In this document: positions 15,893 through 21,894 of the stretch, one piece after another
Position numbering within the stretch: position 1 is the first letter of the stretch
Layout of the letters: each line of letters opens with the position of its first letter
From: an uncultured Collinsella sp.
GTDB lineage: Bacteria > Actinomycetota > Coriobacteriia > Coriobacteriales > Coriobacteriaceae
Length of the DNA stretch: 25,700 nucleotides
Reading direction: 5' to 3'
Assembly (NCBI GenBank): GCA_902491895.1
Contig: CABUJH010000027.1
Span: 1 to 25,700, forward strand
Notes under the pieces: generated by a model
What the model saw: the letters and a program-made list of their open reading frames with translations, nothing else
Told to the model about the DNA's origin: nothing
Database searches by the model: none
Translations under genes and position numbers: made by a program

Positions 15893-17359
15893 ATGCGTAT
15901 CTACAACAGCGCTACCCATAAAAAGGAAGAGTTCCAGCCCATCGAGTCCGGCAAGGTCCGCATGTATGTGTGCGGCCCCACGGTCTACGACAACATCCAC
16001 ATCGGCAATGCCCGCACGTTCATCAGCTTTGACGTGATTCGTCGCTGGCTCATCGCGAGCGGCTACGAGGTCACATTCGCCCAGAACCTCACCGATGTCG
16101 ATGACAAGATCATCAAGCGCGCCAACGAGCAGGGCCGTACCGCCGCCGAGGTTGCGACGGAGTTCTCTGACAAGTTTATCGGCGTTATGCGCGCCGCCAA
16201 CGTGCTCGATCCCGATGTGCGTCCTCGCGCCACCAAGGAGATCGGCCCCATGATCGCCATGATCAAGACGCTCATCGAGCAGGGCCATGCCTATGCCGCC
16301 GATAACGGCGACGTGTACTTTGCCGTGCGCAGCGATCCCAACTACGGCCAAGTCTCGGGCCGCAACATCGACGACCTTATGGTGGGTGCGCGCATCGAGG
16401 AGAACGAGGACAAGAACGACCCGCTCGACTTTGCCCTATGGAAGGCCGCCAAGCCCGGCGAGCCCAGCTGGCCGAGCCCCTGGGGCGAGGGCCGTCCCGG
16501 TTGGCACACCGAGTGCGCCGCCATGGTACACCGCTACCTGGGCACTCCGATTGACATTCATGGCGGCGGCTCCGACCTTGCCTTCCCGCATCACGAGAAC
16601 GAGTGCGCCCAGGCCACCTGCGCCTGGCACCAGGGTTTCTCCAACACCTGGATGCACACGGGCATGCTGCTGGTCGACGGCGAGAAGATGTCCAAGTCGC
16701 TCGGCAACTTCTTTACGCTGGCCGAGGTCCTCGAGCAGCACTCTGCCGCGGCCCTGCGTCTGCTGATGTTGCAGACGAGCTATCGCTCGCCGCTCGACTT
16801 TTCTTGGGAGCGCCTGGAGGGTGCCGAGAACTCGCTCACGCGTATCGCCGGTACGGTCGAGAACCTGCGCTGGGCCGCGAACCATGCGACGGCCGATGCC
16901 GATGAGGCGGCATCCAAGGCGTTTGCCGCCAAGGCCGCCGAGACCCGTGCCACCTTTAAGGAGTGCATGGACGACGACTTTAACTCCGCCGGTGCCATGG
17001 GTGCTGTCTTTGGCTTTGTGACCGAGTGCAACCAGTACCTGGAGCAGGCGGGCGATGCTGCCGACAAGGCCGCAGTCCTGGCTGCCGCCGATACGCTGGC
17101 CGAGCTGCTCGATACGTTTGGCGTCGAGCTTCCCGAGCCCAAGGTCGAGCTGCCGCTGGGCCTGCTGGGCGTTGCCGCCGGCCTGGTTGCCTACACGGGT
17201 GACGACGTGGACGAGGCTGCTGCCAAGATTCTCGATGCCCGCGCCGAGGCCCGTGCCGCCAAGAACTGGGATCTGGCAGATGCCATCCGCGACCAGCTCA
17301 AGGACCTCGGGCTGACGATCGAGGATACCGCCGCCGGCACTCGTATTAAGAGTCTCTAG
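15893..17359 (+). CDS. cysS: Cysteinyl-tRNA synthetase
   Basis: The protein has 488 residues, a class I synthetase that charges tRNA-Cys. The zinc-ligand Cys in MYVCGPTVYD (residue 27) is followed by HIGN at 36-39. The second zinc region is WHTECAAM near 207, with HHENE after it. KMSKS lies near 265-269, followed by an anticodon-binding helical domain. The C-terminal half is alanine-rich but otherwise normal. The ATG at 15893 has AAGGAGT upstream and follows ispF by 3 bases, so disA-ispD-ispF-cysS form one tight unit. cysE and gltX, which flank it in Bacillus, are missing. No T-box lies upstream, as expected for an internal operon position. Confidence 0.97.
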   Translation: MRIYNSATHKKEEFQPIESGKVRMYVCGPTVYDNIHIGNARTFISFDVIRRWLIASGYEVTFAQNLTDVDDKIIKRANEQGRTAAEVATEFSDKFIGVMRAANVLDPDVRPRATKEIGPMIAMIKTLIEQGHAYAADNGDVYFAVRSDPNYGQVSGRNIDDLMVGARIEENEDKNDPLDFALWKAAKPGEPSWPSPWGEGRPGWHTECAAMVHRYLGTPIDIHGGGSDLAFPHHENECAQATCAWHQGFSNTWMHTGMLLVDGEKMSKSLGNFFTLAEVLEQHSAAALRLLMLQTSYRSPLDFSWERLEGAENSLTRIAGTVENLRWAANHATADADEAASKAFAAKAAETRATFKECMDDDFNSAGAMGAVFGFVTECNQYLEQAGDAADKAAVLAAADTLAELLDTFGVELPEPKVELPLGLLGVAAGLVAYTGDDVDEAAAKILDARAEARAAKNWDLADAIRDQLKDLGLTIEDTAAGTRIKSL

Positions 17360-17365
17360 TATTTG

Positions 17366-17468
17366 TCGACCGTTCGAGGTGCGGCAGATTGCCTTGAAAG
17401 AGGAGGGCATAGACCTGGTGGTCATGCCCGACGATTGAAAGGCAAGGTGCCGTGGCTCGGACGGTCGA
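17366..17468. ncRNA. Long multi-stem hairpin element between cysS and rlmB
   Basis: A nested stem spans about 103 bases. TCGACCGT 17366-17373 pairs with ACGGTCGA 17461-17468; CGAG 17375-17378 with CTCG 17456-17459; GCGGCA 17381-17386 with TGCCGT 17448-17453 (one G-U); TTGCCTT 17389-17395 with AAGGCAA 17439-17445. An apical hairpin, GGGCAT plus GACC, pairs 17405-17415 with 17420-17429. No T-run follows closely and rlmB starts 34 bases later. It could be an rlmB leader RNA, a processing site or a small RNA; the strand is not determined. In Bacillus this gap holds the mini-RNase III gene mrnC. Confidence 0.55.
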
Positions 17469-17502
17469 TTCTTGTTCGTTATCTTTTTAAGGAGGTCACT
17501 TT

Positions 17503-18417
17503 ATGGCCGACAATCGCAAGCGTGCGCCTCGTGGCGGCAAGCAGGCTGCTTCTGGCTCGCGTCCGATTCGCCGCAATGACCGCGCTGCCGCTCCCAAGGG
17601 CCAGCGCGATCGCACCCAGGCCGCACGTCCGCAGCGCGATCGCAACCGCGACGCTGTCCAGGCTCCCAAGGGCGAGTTTATCGAAGGTCGTCGTGCAGCC
17701 GCCGAGGCGCTGCGCACTGGTTTTCCCATCAAGTGCGCGCTCATTGCCGAGGGCGGGGAGCGCGATGCCGCCTTGTCGCGCCTGGTCGACGACCTCAACG
17801 CCGTGGGTGTCCGCATTAAGTATGTGCCGCGCGCGCAGCTCGACGCACTGTCGAGCCACGGCGCTCACCAGGGCATCGCGCTCGAGGTTGGCAACTTCCC
17901 CTATGCCGATGTCGCCGATATTCTCGACCGCGCAGGCGAGGGCCCGGCACTTGTCGTGGTGCTCGACCACGTGACTGACGACGGCAACTTTGGCGCCATC
18001 GTGCGCTCCGCCGAGGTTGTGGGCGCGGCGGGCGTCGTCATTGCCAATAAGCGTGCCGCCGGCGTGACCGTGGGCAGCTATAAGACCTCAGCCGGTGCCG
18101 TCATGCATCTGCCTATCGCGCAGGTTCCCAATATCGCCCGTGCGCTCGACGATTTTAAGGCCGCTGGTTTTTGGGTGGGCGGTGCTTCCGAGCACGCCGA
18201 AGGCAGTTGCTGGGATGCTCCTTTCGAGGGCCGCGTGGCGCTCGTCATGGGCTCCGAGGGCGACGGCATCTCGCGTCTGGTGCTCGAGAAATGCGACTTT
18301 TTGACCAAGCTTCCCCAGCGCGGTATGACCGAGAGCCTCAATGTTGCCCAGGCGACCACGGCGCTGTGCTTTGAGTGGCTGCGCCGCAACGCCGGCGAGC
18401 TGATGGGGGAGGAGTAG
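17503..18417 (+). CDS. rlmB: TrmH-family 23S rRNA 2'-O-methyltransferase (RlmB-like)
   Basis: The protein has 304 residues. The first about 55 are basic and low complexity (many Arg, Lys, Gln and Ala), probably disordered and RNA-binding. Then come the substrate-binding SpoU_sub domain (FIEGRRAAAEAL onward) and the SPOUT knot domain with its three motifs: DDGNFGAIVRSAE, VMGSEGDGIS and MTESLNVAQATTALCFEW. RlmB methylates G2251 in the ribosomal P-site loop; the exact base here is inferred from gene order. AAGGAGGT precedes the ATG at a good distance. The gene runs into the YacP-type gene with a 3-base gap. Confidence 0.92.
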   Translation: MADNRKRAPRGGKQAASGSRPIRRNDRAAAPKGQRDRTQAARPQRDRNRDAVQAPKGEFIEGRRAAAEALRTGFPIKCALIAEGGERDAALSRLVDDLNAVGVRIKYVPRAQLDALSSHGAHQGIALEVGNFPYADVADILDRAGEGPALVVVLDHVTDDGNFGAIVRSAEVVGAAGVVIANKRAAGVTVGSYKTSAGAVMHLPIAQVPNIARALDDFKAAGFWVGGASEHAEGSCWDAPFEGRVALVMGSEGDGISRLVLEKCDFLTKLPQRGMTESLNVAQATTALCFEWLRRNAGELMGEE

Positions 18418-18420
18418 CGC

Positions 18421-19098
18421 ATGTCCAAAAAGAACCGTGCCAAGTCCAAGGCCAAGCGCTTTGGCGAGGGCTCGGCCAAGCCGATTGTTTCGGCCGCGAC
18501 CTATGGCGTGGGCGGCAATGCGTTTGCGCAGGCTATCGCCGACCCAGTCTCGACGGTGCACTCCAACAAGCCCGAGCTGCTGGTGGTCGACGGTTACAAC
18601 GTGATCCACTGCACGCCGCGCTACGAAAAGCTCGTGTACGACCATTCCGACGATCCGTATTCCAGCGACGTTCACGATATGGCGCGCACGGCGCTCATTA
18701 ATGACGTAGCTGCGTTTGCCCAGGGCCGCTACGAGGCCGTGATCGTATTTGACGGCGCGGGCAATATCTCCAGCGAGCGCCCCAACCTACCGGCCCGCGG
18801 TGTGCGCATTGAGTTTTCGCCGACGGGTGTTTCGGCCGATACCGTGGTGCAGAAGCTCTGCATCGAGGCGCGCGAGGAAGGCCGCGCGTGTTCTGTAGTG
18901 TCGAGCGACGGCACGATCCAGGCCGTCGTCATGGGCAAGGGCGTTACGCGCATCTCGAGCCGTATGCTGGTGGACGAGATCAAACAGATCGACAACGACG
19001 TGCACGAGGCCGAGGAAGCTCCACAAATCAAGATGACTCTGGGCAGTCGCCTGAGCCCCGATGCCCTGGCCAAGCTCAAGGCCCTGCGCGGGAGGTAG
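18421..19098 (+). CDS. NYN-domain ribonuclease, YacP/Rae1 family
   Basis: The protein has 225 residues. After a lysine-rich N-terminus of about 50 residues (MSKKNRAKSKAKRFGEG), absent from the about 170-residue Bacillus protein, the PIN-like NYN domain begins with LLVVDGYNVIH near residue 57. It continues with AVIVFDGAG, SADTVVQKL and SVVSSDGTIQAVV, which supply the acidic metal-binding residues. In Bacillus, Rae1 enters the ribosomal A site and cleaves mRNA; a similar role is inferred from family and from its place next to rlmB. The ATG at 18421 follows GGGGGAGGAG at the end of rlmB. It ends 27 bases before the convergent kinase gene. Confidence 0.88.
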   Translation: MSKKNRAKSKAKRFGEGSAKPIVSAATYGVGGNAFAQAIADPVSTVHSNKPELLVVDGYNVIHCTPRYEKLVYDHSDDPYSSDVHDMARTALINDVAAFAQGRYEAVIVFDGAGNISSERPNLPARGVRIEFSPTGVSADTVVQKLCIEAREEGRACSVVSSDGTIQAVVMGKGVTRISSRMLVDEIKQIDNDVHEAEEAPQIKMTLGSRLSPDALAKLKALRGR

Positions 19099-19101
19099 GG
19101 A

Positions 19102-19131
19102 AGTTGGCGGGGCAATGCTGCCTCGCTAACT
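19102..19131. terminator. Hairpin between the convergent yacP-type and HTH-kinase genes
   Basis: A 13-bp stem with two G-U-type positions pairs 19102-19114 with 19119-19131 and contains the stop codon of the minus-strand gene. T-runs are poor on both sides, so termination would be weak. It may be shared by both transcripts. Confidence 0.4.
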
Positions 19132-20466
19132 CCATTCAGCGATGTCGATCATTCTTTCGAGGCGCCACGTTAGCGCCTCTTTTAGATATGGCAGCCTTGC
19201 CGTGAGCGCGTCGTTTCTGGAAAGAATCTCGATTGCCTCGTCAACGAAGCCTTCGAGTTTGTCGCAGCCAAACCAGCCCATGTCCTCGACGAGCAACATT
19301 TGTTTGGCGGGGCTTGAATGAAATTGTGCGCTGGTAAAACTGTGCTCTCCCGCCCTAAGCTCCTCTAGTGATATGTTGCACCAGAGCGATGAGCCCGAAT
19401 CGAAGATGGGGGCAGGTCTGCAAGCTTGCGTGTTGACGTTTCGCACGAGGCCGAAGTTGCGCCAATGACGATCGTAGTTGGCAATGATGTCGTCACATAC
19501 GATCATGCGGTCAAGGGCATCCTTGACGCCTGTCACCCCGAGCTCCTCGCAGTTTGCTACATATCGCTCGTAGTCGGTTAGCCGTTCATCTGCGTTTGCG
19601 TGCTGGTTTACATAGAACGCAGGGACATACTCTTCTTCATCAGTTAAGAAGACATCGCATGTGCTCAGGGCGGAAGTGCCCGTGCCCTCGAGCGAGTAAG
19701 GCACATAATCGCAGGCGTTTAGGATGCGACGGTGGAGCGCGGTCGCCACCAGCTCGTTATAAGGTTCCTGGTCCAGGTGCGCTCCTGCCTTATGCAGAAT
19801 TCGACGTTCGCCCTCGCACGTCCAGTACTTTTGAAGATTGCCGTCCGAGGTGTTATCGGGCTTTGCGGCAGCCGCTTTTCCCTCTGGGGCAAAGGGTGCA
19901 ATGGACAGCGAGACGTCATCAAAGGCGTTATTGAAGAAGTTGATATCCTCCCAGGTGAGACCGGAACCTTGGGGCCTAATCCAATACTGGTCGGATAAGG
20001 AGAGGCCGAGATTTCGCTGGACGAGTTCATCGGGAACATCGACTGCGGCTTCTGCAAGCAGGGAGGCTAGCCCAATGCGTGCGAGCGGGATACCGCGGCC
20101 GCGCCACCAGATGCGGAAGGAGTCTAGCGATATGGGGCTATTAGGGCCAAATACTCCAATAGGGGCGTGGGCGTAATCGATGTCGGCACCGATGTGGGTA
20201 AAGTCTTTTCGCGATGTACTGTAGACCAGCTGAGCGACTTCGTACGTGCGGTTCATGAGGGTGAACGCGATCTCGCTCTTACCGTGGCCGCGGCGGGGAC
20301 GTCCCCCCGTTTTGGTCACAGAGCGGAGTCGCGTGTCGACGCTGTCTTTGTCGATGAGCCATACACCAGAAGCCTTGCGGGCCTCAAGTGCTCCGTTTTT
20401 TATGAGCTCCTGCACCCTGCGCGGAGTGATGCCGAGCAGCTCGGCGGCTTCTTTGGTAGTAAGCAT
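19126..20466 (-). CDS. Fusion of an excisionase-type HTH domain with a HipA-like Ser/Thr kinase
   Basis: The protein has 446 residues. Residues 1-48 (LTTKEAAELLGITPRRVQ, then GVWLIDKDSV) form a MerR/excisionase-like winged HTH. A basic linker (RPRRGHGKS) follows. A middle region resembles the N-part of orphan HipA-like proteins (YWIRPQGSGLTWEDINFF). The kinase core shows TSDGNLQKYW at 206-215 (glycine-rich loop), RRILHKAG with Lys226, DDIIANYDRHWRNFGLVRN at 325-343 with Asp332 and Asn337, and IFDSGSSLW with Asp356 for metal. All kinase residues look intact. The ATG at 20464-20466 has AAGGG upstream; a longer reading from a TTG at 20508 would translate the operator. There is no separate antitoxin gene, and the 19099-20690 segment holds no other credible gene. 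It interrupts the yacP-rpmG gene order. Function as toxin or signalling kinase is inferred. Confidence 0.82.
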   Translation of the reverse strand: MLTTKEAAELLGITPRRVQELIKNGALEARKASGVWLIDKDSVDTRLRSVTKTGGRPRRGHGKSEIAFTLMNRTYEVAQLVYSTSRKDFTHIGADIDYAHAPIGVFGPNSPISLDSFRIWWRGRGIPLARIGLASLLAEAAVDVPDELVQRNLGLSLSDQYWIRPQGSGLTWEDINFFNNAFDDVSLSIAPFAPEGKAAAAKPDNTSDGNLQKYWTCEGERRILHKAGAHLDQEPYNELVATALHRRILNACDYVPYSLEGTGTSALSTCDVFLTDEEEYVPAFYVNQHANADERLTDYERYVANCEELGVTGVKDALDRMIVCDDIIANYDRHWRNFGLVRNVNTQACRPAPIFDSGSSLWCNISLEELRAGEHSFTSAQFHSSPAKQMLLVEDMGWFGCDKLEGFVDEAIEILSRNDALTARLPYLKEALTWRLERMIDIAEWS

Positions 20467-20470
20467 CGCG

Positions 20471-20543
20471 AAACCCTTCGCCAGAACGAATAGTTTTATA
20501 TATAGCAATTGTAATTAAAACTATTCGTTCTGGCGAATGGTTT
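20471..20543. promoter_or_regulatory. Very long palindromic operator overlapping promoter and ribosome site of the HTH-kinase gene
   Basis: Arms 20471-20498 and 20516-20543 are reverse complements at 27 of 28 positions; the mismatch is 20476/20538. The core TTCGCCAGAACGAATAG is perfect. The 17-base AT-rich centre carries, on the minus strand, an extended -10 element TGC-TATATA (20499-20507). The arm nearest the gene contains the AAGGG ribosome site, 5 bases upstream of it the GGCG of the palindrome, and lies 5 bases before the start codon. The palindrome is far longer than a typical dimer site and would suit two dimers or cooperative binding by the gene's own HTH domain. Confidence 0.8.
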
Positions 20544-20690
20544 TAAGATTGAGGGCGCACTGACAGAAATGAACGGGCCTGGTACGCGTTGTTGCTGGAT
20601 TTTGCATATTTGTATAACGCCGTGCGGCCTGTTGCGCCCCGTCCGCAATTCCTTTATTCTTAACTCGCTTCGCGTGAAAGCGCCAAGTGT

Positions 20691-20765
20691 GCCAGTGTGG
20701 CGCAACGGTAGCGCAACTGATTTGTAATCAGTGGGTTGCAGGTTCGATTCCTGTCACTGGCTCCA
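20691..20765 (+). tRNA. tRNA-Thr (anticodon TGT)
   Basis: The acceptor GCCAGTG at 20691-20697 pairs with CACTGGC at 20755-20761. The anticodon loop TTTGTAA gives TGT at 20723-20725, reading ACA. The T-arm GGTTCGATTCC is present and the CCA end is encoded at 20763-20765. It stands apart from the other tRNAs, separated from them by the repeat island. Confidence 0.95.
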
Positions 20766-20775
20766 TGAGAGTTTC

Positions 20776-20813
20776 GGGCTCTGTTTCCTTGTGGGACAGG
20801 GCCCGTTTCTATT
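20776..20813 (+). terminator. Terminator of tRNA-Thr
   Basis: A 9-bp stem (GGGCTCTGT 20776-20784 with ACAGGGCCC 20796-20804, one G-U pair) is followed by a T-rich stretch. It lies directly after the tRNA 3' end. Confidence 0.65.
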
Positions 20814-20857
20814 TATGTCGATAAGTCAGCGTGTTTGGCGCCAACCAAGCTTCAGGT

Positions 20858-21077
20858 TTGTCTCGATCCGTAACACGAGTGGGCTGAAGACCCTCCTTAT
20901 AGTTACAGATCGAAACATTGCCAAGGGAAGGCCGATAACATCTCGATCCGTAACACGAAGAGGCTGAAAACCGTTCTTACTGTTACAGAATGAGACGTAA
21001 GCGGGGGTTTCTGCGAAACATCTCGATCTGTAACAGATAGGGGAGGAATAACCCTCTTACTGTTACAGGTCGAGACA
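20858..21077. repeat. Three tandem hairpin units at an exact 80-bp period
   Basis: Left arms TCTCGATC(C/T)GTAACA start at 20861, 20941 and 21021. Right arms, built around (T/A)GTTACAG and a GATCGA/GTCGAG-like part, start at 20901, 20981 and 21061. Both series step by exactly 80 bases. Each unit is a hairpin of about 55 bases, the third nearly perfect over 16 bp (21021-21036 with 21060-21075). The about 23-base spacers between units differ in sequence, and loops vary while keeping short GGG/CCC complementarity in units 1 and 3. There is no coding sense in either strand. Confidence 0.85.
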
Positions 21078-21107
21078 TAGGCCGGGGCGAGGTTGGTCAT
21101 CGTCATC

Positions 21108-21221
21108 GAGCGTGGATTATCGGACACACGAGCGTGGAAAATCTTCCGCCTAGTGAATGAGCGTGGATAATCTGCCACTTTGGATTCGATGGCACGGCAA
21201 AGTGGGAGATTATCCACGCTC
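21108..21221. repeat. GAGCGTGGA(A/T)(A/T)ATC repeat family, three direct copies and one inverted
   Basis: Copies lie at 21108-21121, 21130-21143 and 21159-21172 on the plus strand, and at 21208-21221 on the minus strand. The last two belong to 23-base arms, 21159-21181 and 21199-21221, that are complementary at 22 of 23 positions around a 17-base loop. The inverted copy is followed by a short ATTTT. The stretch lies between the 80-bp hairpin array and the tRNA promoter and holds no credible gene. Confidence 0.8.
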
Positions 21222-21269
21222 GATTTTGCCTGGGAAGAGCAATCTTCTGTCTGGGCAGCCCCGATCTCG

Positions 21270-21312
21270 ACCTATATATAGGTGCAAATAAGCTGGTATC
21301 GAAGTTCGATAC
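21270..21312. repeat. Two short perfect palindromes upstream of the tRNA-tuf promoter
   Basis: ACCTATATATAGGT at 21270-21283 is a 14-bp perfect palindrome. GTATCGAA-G-TTCGATAC at 21296-21312 is a 17-bp one with a single central base. They lie 150-190 bases upstream of the -35 hexamer at 21459. They may be protein-binding sites, or terminator debris. The rest of 21222-21458 shows no gene that can be supported. Confidence 0.5.
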
Positions 21313-21458
21313 TGAAGGTGTACTCCACTACAGCAAAGTGTTACCTTGGGAAACGTCACCTCAGTATCCAAAACCACTGTCCTTCATATCCAAACTCAAT
21401 AAAACCGCAGGTCACGGCTATATAGATACGCCCGGCACCGTGTATCTAGAGGTTTTCG

Positions 21459-21488
21459 TTGACAGCCCCCAAGGTGGCATCGTATTAT
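21459..21488 (+). promoter_or_regulatory. Strong sigma-70-type promoter of the tRNA-tuf cluster
   Basis: TTGACA at 21459-21464, an 18-base spacer and TATTAT at 21483-21488 lie about 60 bases before tRNA-Tyr. The upstream AGAGGTTTTCG is shared with the rpmG promoter at 23290. Confidence 0.85.
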
Positions 21489-21550
21489 CTTCTTCGTTCG
21501 CGGGGGCGGCGGTCCAAAAGACCAAAGGACCTGCGGATACTTGAACGATT

Positions 21551-21632
21551 GGGAGTTTGCCCGAGTGGTTAATGGGGACGGGCTGTAAACCCGTTGGCTC
21601 TGCCTACATAGGTTCGAATCCTATAGCTCCCA
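21551..21632 (+). tRNA. tRNA-Tyr (anticodon GTA)
   Basis: The acceptor GGGAGTT at 21551-21557 pairs with AGCTCCC at 21625-21631 (one G-U). The anticodon loop CTGTAAA gives GTA at 21585-21587. A long variable arm, as in bacterial tRNA-Tyr, makes it 82 bases. CCA is not encoded (CCC follows the discriminator A). Confidence 0.95.
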
Positions 21633-21642
21633 CCCGTCAAGT

Positions 21643-21718
21643 GCCTGTATAGCTCAGTCGGTAGAGCACTTCGTTGGTAACGAAGAGGTCACCAGTTCAA
21701 GTCTGGTTGCAGGCTCCA
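21643..21718 (+). tRNA. tRNA-Thr (anticodon GGT)
   Basis: The acceptor GCCTGTA at 21643-21649 pairs with TGCAGGC at 21708-21714 (one G-U). The anticodon loop TTGGTAA gives GGT at 21676-21678, reading ACC and ACU. CCA is encoded. It sits 10 bases after tRNA-Tyr. Confidence 0.95.
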
Positions 21719-21721
21719 TTT

Positions 21722-21798
21722 GGCGGTGTAGCTCAGTTGGTCAGAGCACACGGTTCATACCCGTGGCGTCACTGGTTCGAATCCAGTCACCGCTACCA
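21722..21798 (+). tRNA. tRNA-Met (anticodon CAT, elongator type)
   Basis: The acceptor GGCGGTG pairs with CACCGCT at 21788-21794, with a G-U first pair. The anticodon loop TTCATAC gives CAT at 21756-21758. The body closely resembles elongator tRNA-Met (GTAGCTCAGTTGGTCAGAGC); an initiator would have an unpaired first base and three G-C pairs closing the anticodon stem. CCA is encoded. A lysidine-type tRNA-Ile cannot be fully ruled out by eye. Confidence 0.88.
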
Positions 21799-21809
21799 TA
21801 GGTAACACG

Positions 21810-21840
21810 GTGGCTTCTCAATAGTATGTTGAGAGGCCAC
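21810..21840 (+). repeat. 12-bp hairpin between tRNA-Met and tuf
   Basis: GTGGCTTCTCAA at 21810-21821 pairs with TTGAGAGGCCAC at 21829-21840 (one G-U). No T-run follows, so it is more likely a processing site in a joint tRNA-tuf transcript than a terminator. No separate tuf promoter with proper spacing is evident. Confidence 0.55.
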
Positions 21841-21894
21841 TATGGTATAAAGGCAAAGTCCCGTCCGGGGACGACCTGTTAAGAGGAGGGCTTT

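Noticed and set aside
15800..15893. T-box leader for cysS
   Set aside because: cysS follows ispF by only 3 bases, leaving no room for a leader.
20466..20508. Longer start (TTG at 20508) for the HTH-kinase protein
   Set aside because: It would translate the operator arm, removes the leader, and lacks a ribosome site; the ATG at 20464-20466 has AAGGG in place.
20691..20765. tRNA-Thr as an integration (att) site for the kinase gene
   Set aside because: No duplicated tRNA 3' end, integrase gene or direct repeat flanking 19126-20690 was found by eye.
20858..21077. CRISPR array
   Set aside because: The constant units are about 55-base hairpins with variable loops and the spacers are about 23 bases; only three units exist and no cas genes are present. 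The geometry does not fit a CRISPR.
20903..21217. 104-codon minus-strand frame in the repeat island
   Set aside because: It translates the hairpin and GAGCGTGG repeats; the peptide is just the repeats read as protein.
21338..21544. 68-codon plus-strand frame before the tRNA cluster
   Set aside because: It overlaps the TTGACA/TATTAT promoter, has no good ribosome site and resembles nothing known.
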